Translations under genes and position numbers: made by a program | From: Trueperella sp. | GTDB lineage: Bacteria > Actinomycetota > Actinomycetes > Actinomycetales > Actinomycetaceae | Direction: 5' to 3' | Length of the DNA stretch: 34,440 nucleotides | Assembly: GCA_022783305.1 (NCBI GenBank) | Contig: JALEWQ010000004.1 | Span: 1 to 34,440 of the forward strand | Part shown: positions 33,292 to 34,440 of the stretch, piece by piece | Layout: every line of letters begins with the position of its first letter | Position numbering within the stretch: position 1 is the stretch's first letter | The notes under the pieces: model-generated | Database searches by the model: none | Told to the model about the DNA's origin: nothing | Seen by the model: only the letters and a program-made list of their open reading frames with translations

Positions 33292-34134
33292 TTAGGACGT
33301 GACTGCCTGGCGGGCAACCTCCATCGGCATGTCAATGCCCAGCCATATCCTCTCCGCGATCGCCGCCTGTCCGAGCAACATCCGCAAACCGGGCACCGTT
33401 TTCGCGCCAGCCGCGCGGGCCTCGGCGATGAGGCGGGTGATGCGCGGGTGGTAGACGACGTCCGCCACCGTGTGGCCCGACGTGATCCATCTCGCGTCAA
33501 CGAGTGTTTGACCCGCGAGATGGCCCATCCCCACCGAGGTGGCGTTGATGATGATGTCCGCATCCGCGCACGCTTCCTCCAGCCCGCCAGCCTCGAGGGT
33601 GTGCAGGGACAGGGCACAGCCGGTGCGCGTGGAAAGCCGGTCGAGGGTGTCGCGGATCGAGGCGAGCTCCGGCTTGGCGCGGTTAAACACGCTCACCCTC
33701 GCCGCGCCGTCTAGCGCCGCCTGGGTCCAGATCGACGACGCCGCTCCCCCCGTCCCCAACAGCACAATGTGACTGCCCGCCACCGAAGTTCCCTCCGCTT
33801 CAATCTCGCTCAGCAGCCCGGCGCCGTCGGTATTGTCCCCGCGAGCGTGCCCGTCCCGAAATGTGATCGTGTTGACGGCATTCATCTCGCGGGCGACGTC
33901 GCTGATCGAGTCCAGGTGCTCGATGACGGCCGATTTGAACGGCATCGTGACGTTCGCCCCCGCGTATCCCAACACGCGCATGGCCGCCACCGCAGCCCCG
34001 GCGTCGTCGACCTCGTGTGCCACGTAGACCGCGTTGATGCCGAGGTGGGAAAAGACGGCGTTGTGAAGCTCCGGCGATTTCGAATGGCGTGCCGGATTAC
34101 CGATGATGGCGAAAACCTGGGTACGAGCGTCCAT
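33292..34134 (-). CDS. aroE: Shikimate dehydrogenase
   Basis: NADPH-dependent reduction of 3-dehydroshikimate to shikimate in aromatic amino acid synthesis. It has 280 residues from ATG 34134. Shikimate-site residues are in GNPARHSKSPELHN (SKS) and NVTMPFK (catalytic Lys), with catalytic Asp in GDNTDGAG. The nucleotide site is LLGTGGAASS, with VFNRAK at the 2'-phosphate end, and INATSVGMG follows. The frame is open to 34188, but that extension runs through a hairpin terminator and is not family-like. The usual neighbours (mltG, aroC, aroK) are not seen. Little room is left for a promoter between the ATG and the terminator. Confidence 0.94.
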   Translation of the reverse strand: MDARTQVFAIIGNPARHSKSPELHNAVFSHLGINAVYVAHEVDDAGAAVAAMRVLGYAGANVTMPFKSAVIEHLDSISDVAREMNAVNTITFRDGHARGDNTDGAGLLSEIEAEGTSVAGSHIVLLGTGGAASSIWTQAALDGAARVSVFNRAKPELASIRDTLDRLSTRTGCALSLHTLEAGGLEEACADADIIINATSVGMGHLAGQTLVDARWITSGHTVADVVYHPRITRLIAEARAAGAKTVPGLRMLLGQAAIAERIWLGIDMPMEVARQAVTS

Positions 34135-34159
34135 GACTCCACTGTGCCACACGGAAACG

Positions 34160-34185
34160 AAAAAGGCCGGTATCTCTACCGGCCT
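34160..34185 (-). terminator. Rho-independent terminator upstream of aroE
   Basis: Nine-bp perfect arms aggccggta / taccggcct with a 4-nt loop, followed on the minus strand by five T. It reads leftward, the direction of aroE, and ends 25 nt before the aroE ATG. No minus-strand gene lies upstream of it in the window, because the insertion sequence begins about 20 nt further right. Confidence 0.75.
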
Positions 34186-34212
34186 CATCTGTGCGCGGAG
34201 GGGTGTGTGGTT

Positions 34213-34299
34213 TCACGACATCGTTCCGCCCTCACCGTACGCCCTGCTAGTACAGCTCTCTCACGAGATCGTTCCGGGGTGTCTCACGTGATCGTTCCG
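34213..34299 (+). repeat. Three direct copies of tcacgNNatcgttccg at the IS end
   Basis: Copies at 34213-34228, 34261-34276 and 34284-34299 differ only at the two central positions (ac, ag, tg). Start-to-start distances are 48 and 23 nt. They are likely transposase-binding sites, the outermost being the terminal repeat. Confidence 0.75.
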
Positions 34300-34321
34300 C
34301 CTCAACCGGCATCGTACGATC

Positions 34322-34440
34322 ATGAATAACACACAAAAGAACCGCGTCATTGTCATGGCCATCATCGAAGGAAACATGAGCACCACTGAAGCTGCTCACC
34401 GGTTCAACGTCTCCACCAGATGGGTACGAAAACTCCTCCA
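34322..34440 (+). CDS. IS481-like transposase, N-terminal fragment (cut by window edge)
   Basis: Thirty-nine codons are visible, starting MNNTQKNRVIVMAIIEGNMS and continuing with TTEAAHRFNVSTRWVRKLL. This is the N-terminal helix-turn-helix of IS481/IS3-type DDE transposases, which binds the element ends. The catalytic DDE core lies beyond the window, so I cannot tell whether the element is intact. Lower GC than the neighbouring genes supports a mobile origin. Confidence 0.75.
   Translation, partial: MNNTQKNRVIVMAIIEGNMSTTEAAHRFNVSTRWVRKLL

Larger units (their letters stand above)
34204..34440 (+). mobile_element. Left end of an IS481-like insertion sequence
   Basis: The probable tip begins tgtgtggtttcacgacatcg near 34204; IS481-family ends typically start TGT. 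Within 120 nt there are three copies of a 16-bp motif, followed by a transposase start at 34322. The exact boundary and target duplication cannot be set because the other end lies outside the window. Confidence 0.6.

Noticed and set aside
34213-34299. Three regularly similar repeats considered as a CRISPR array
   Set aside because: Spacers are unequal (32 and 7 nt), the units are only 16 bp, and the repeats adjoin a transposase start; an IS end explains them.

Overview
The window is chromosomal DNA of a high-GC Gram-positive bacterium (Actinomycetota), most likely a member of the Actinomycetaceae or a close relative. The reasons are the Pup/ARC gene cluster, an ANTAR response regulator of the PdtaR type, the hisF-hisI-trpC-trpB-trpA-lgt-pyk gene order, a four-domain S1 protein next to polA, and many starts with a TANNNT box only 6-7 nt upstream (leaderless transcripts). 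The genus cannot be named from the sequence alone.

Layout. 1-3435 (minus): uvrB (cut by the left edge), coaE with an unusual C-terminal tail, and a pyroglutamyl-peptidase-like gene. 3479-6623 (minus): a lower-GC island with an ABC ATPase, a ten-helix FtsX/MacB-type permease and, upstream of them, a small secreted-peptide gene that is too short and too broken to show up as an intact ORF. Its signal peptide and mature part lie in different frames, joined at a run of seven G. A clear promoter and a palindrome at the predicted transcription start precede it. 6730-12327: rpsA with a terminator, polA, a hotdog thioesterase, an ANTAR regulator and tRNA-Leu(CAA). 12382-18806 (minus): pyk, lgt, trpA, trpB, trpC, hisI and hisF, largely overlapping or tightly spaced. 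18857-19408 (plus): a small P-loop kinase-like gene.

19395-26164 (minus) is the pupylation operon trmI-arc-dop-pup-pafA-FKBP, chained by ATGA overlaps. No 20S proteasome genes lie between pup and pafA, and ARC lacks the C-terminal proteasome-docking tail, so this looks like pupylation without a proteasome at this locus. 26215-29893 holds a stand-alone RecB-type nuclease with an Fe-S cysteine set, a HAD phosphatase, uppP, an aldo/keto-reductase-like protein that has lost its catalytic Lys and His, and a protein with a long Asp-rich tail.

29964-33261 (minus) is a three-gene ATGA-coupled unit: class I glutamine amidotransferase, YbdK-type glutamate-cysteine ligase and M20 peptidase. It suggests metabolism of a gamma-glutamyl or peptide-like compound. 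aroE follows, then an orphan terminator pointing toward aroE, and finally the left end of an IS481-like insertion sequence with three copies of a 16-bp repeat and the first 39 codons of its transposase.

The best candidate for something undescribed is the frameshifted secreted peptide with its dedicated ABC transporter (3479-6623). The proteasome-free Pup operon and the amidotransferase/ligase/peptidase cassette come next.
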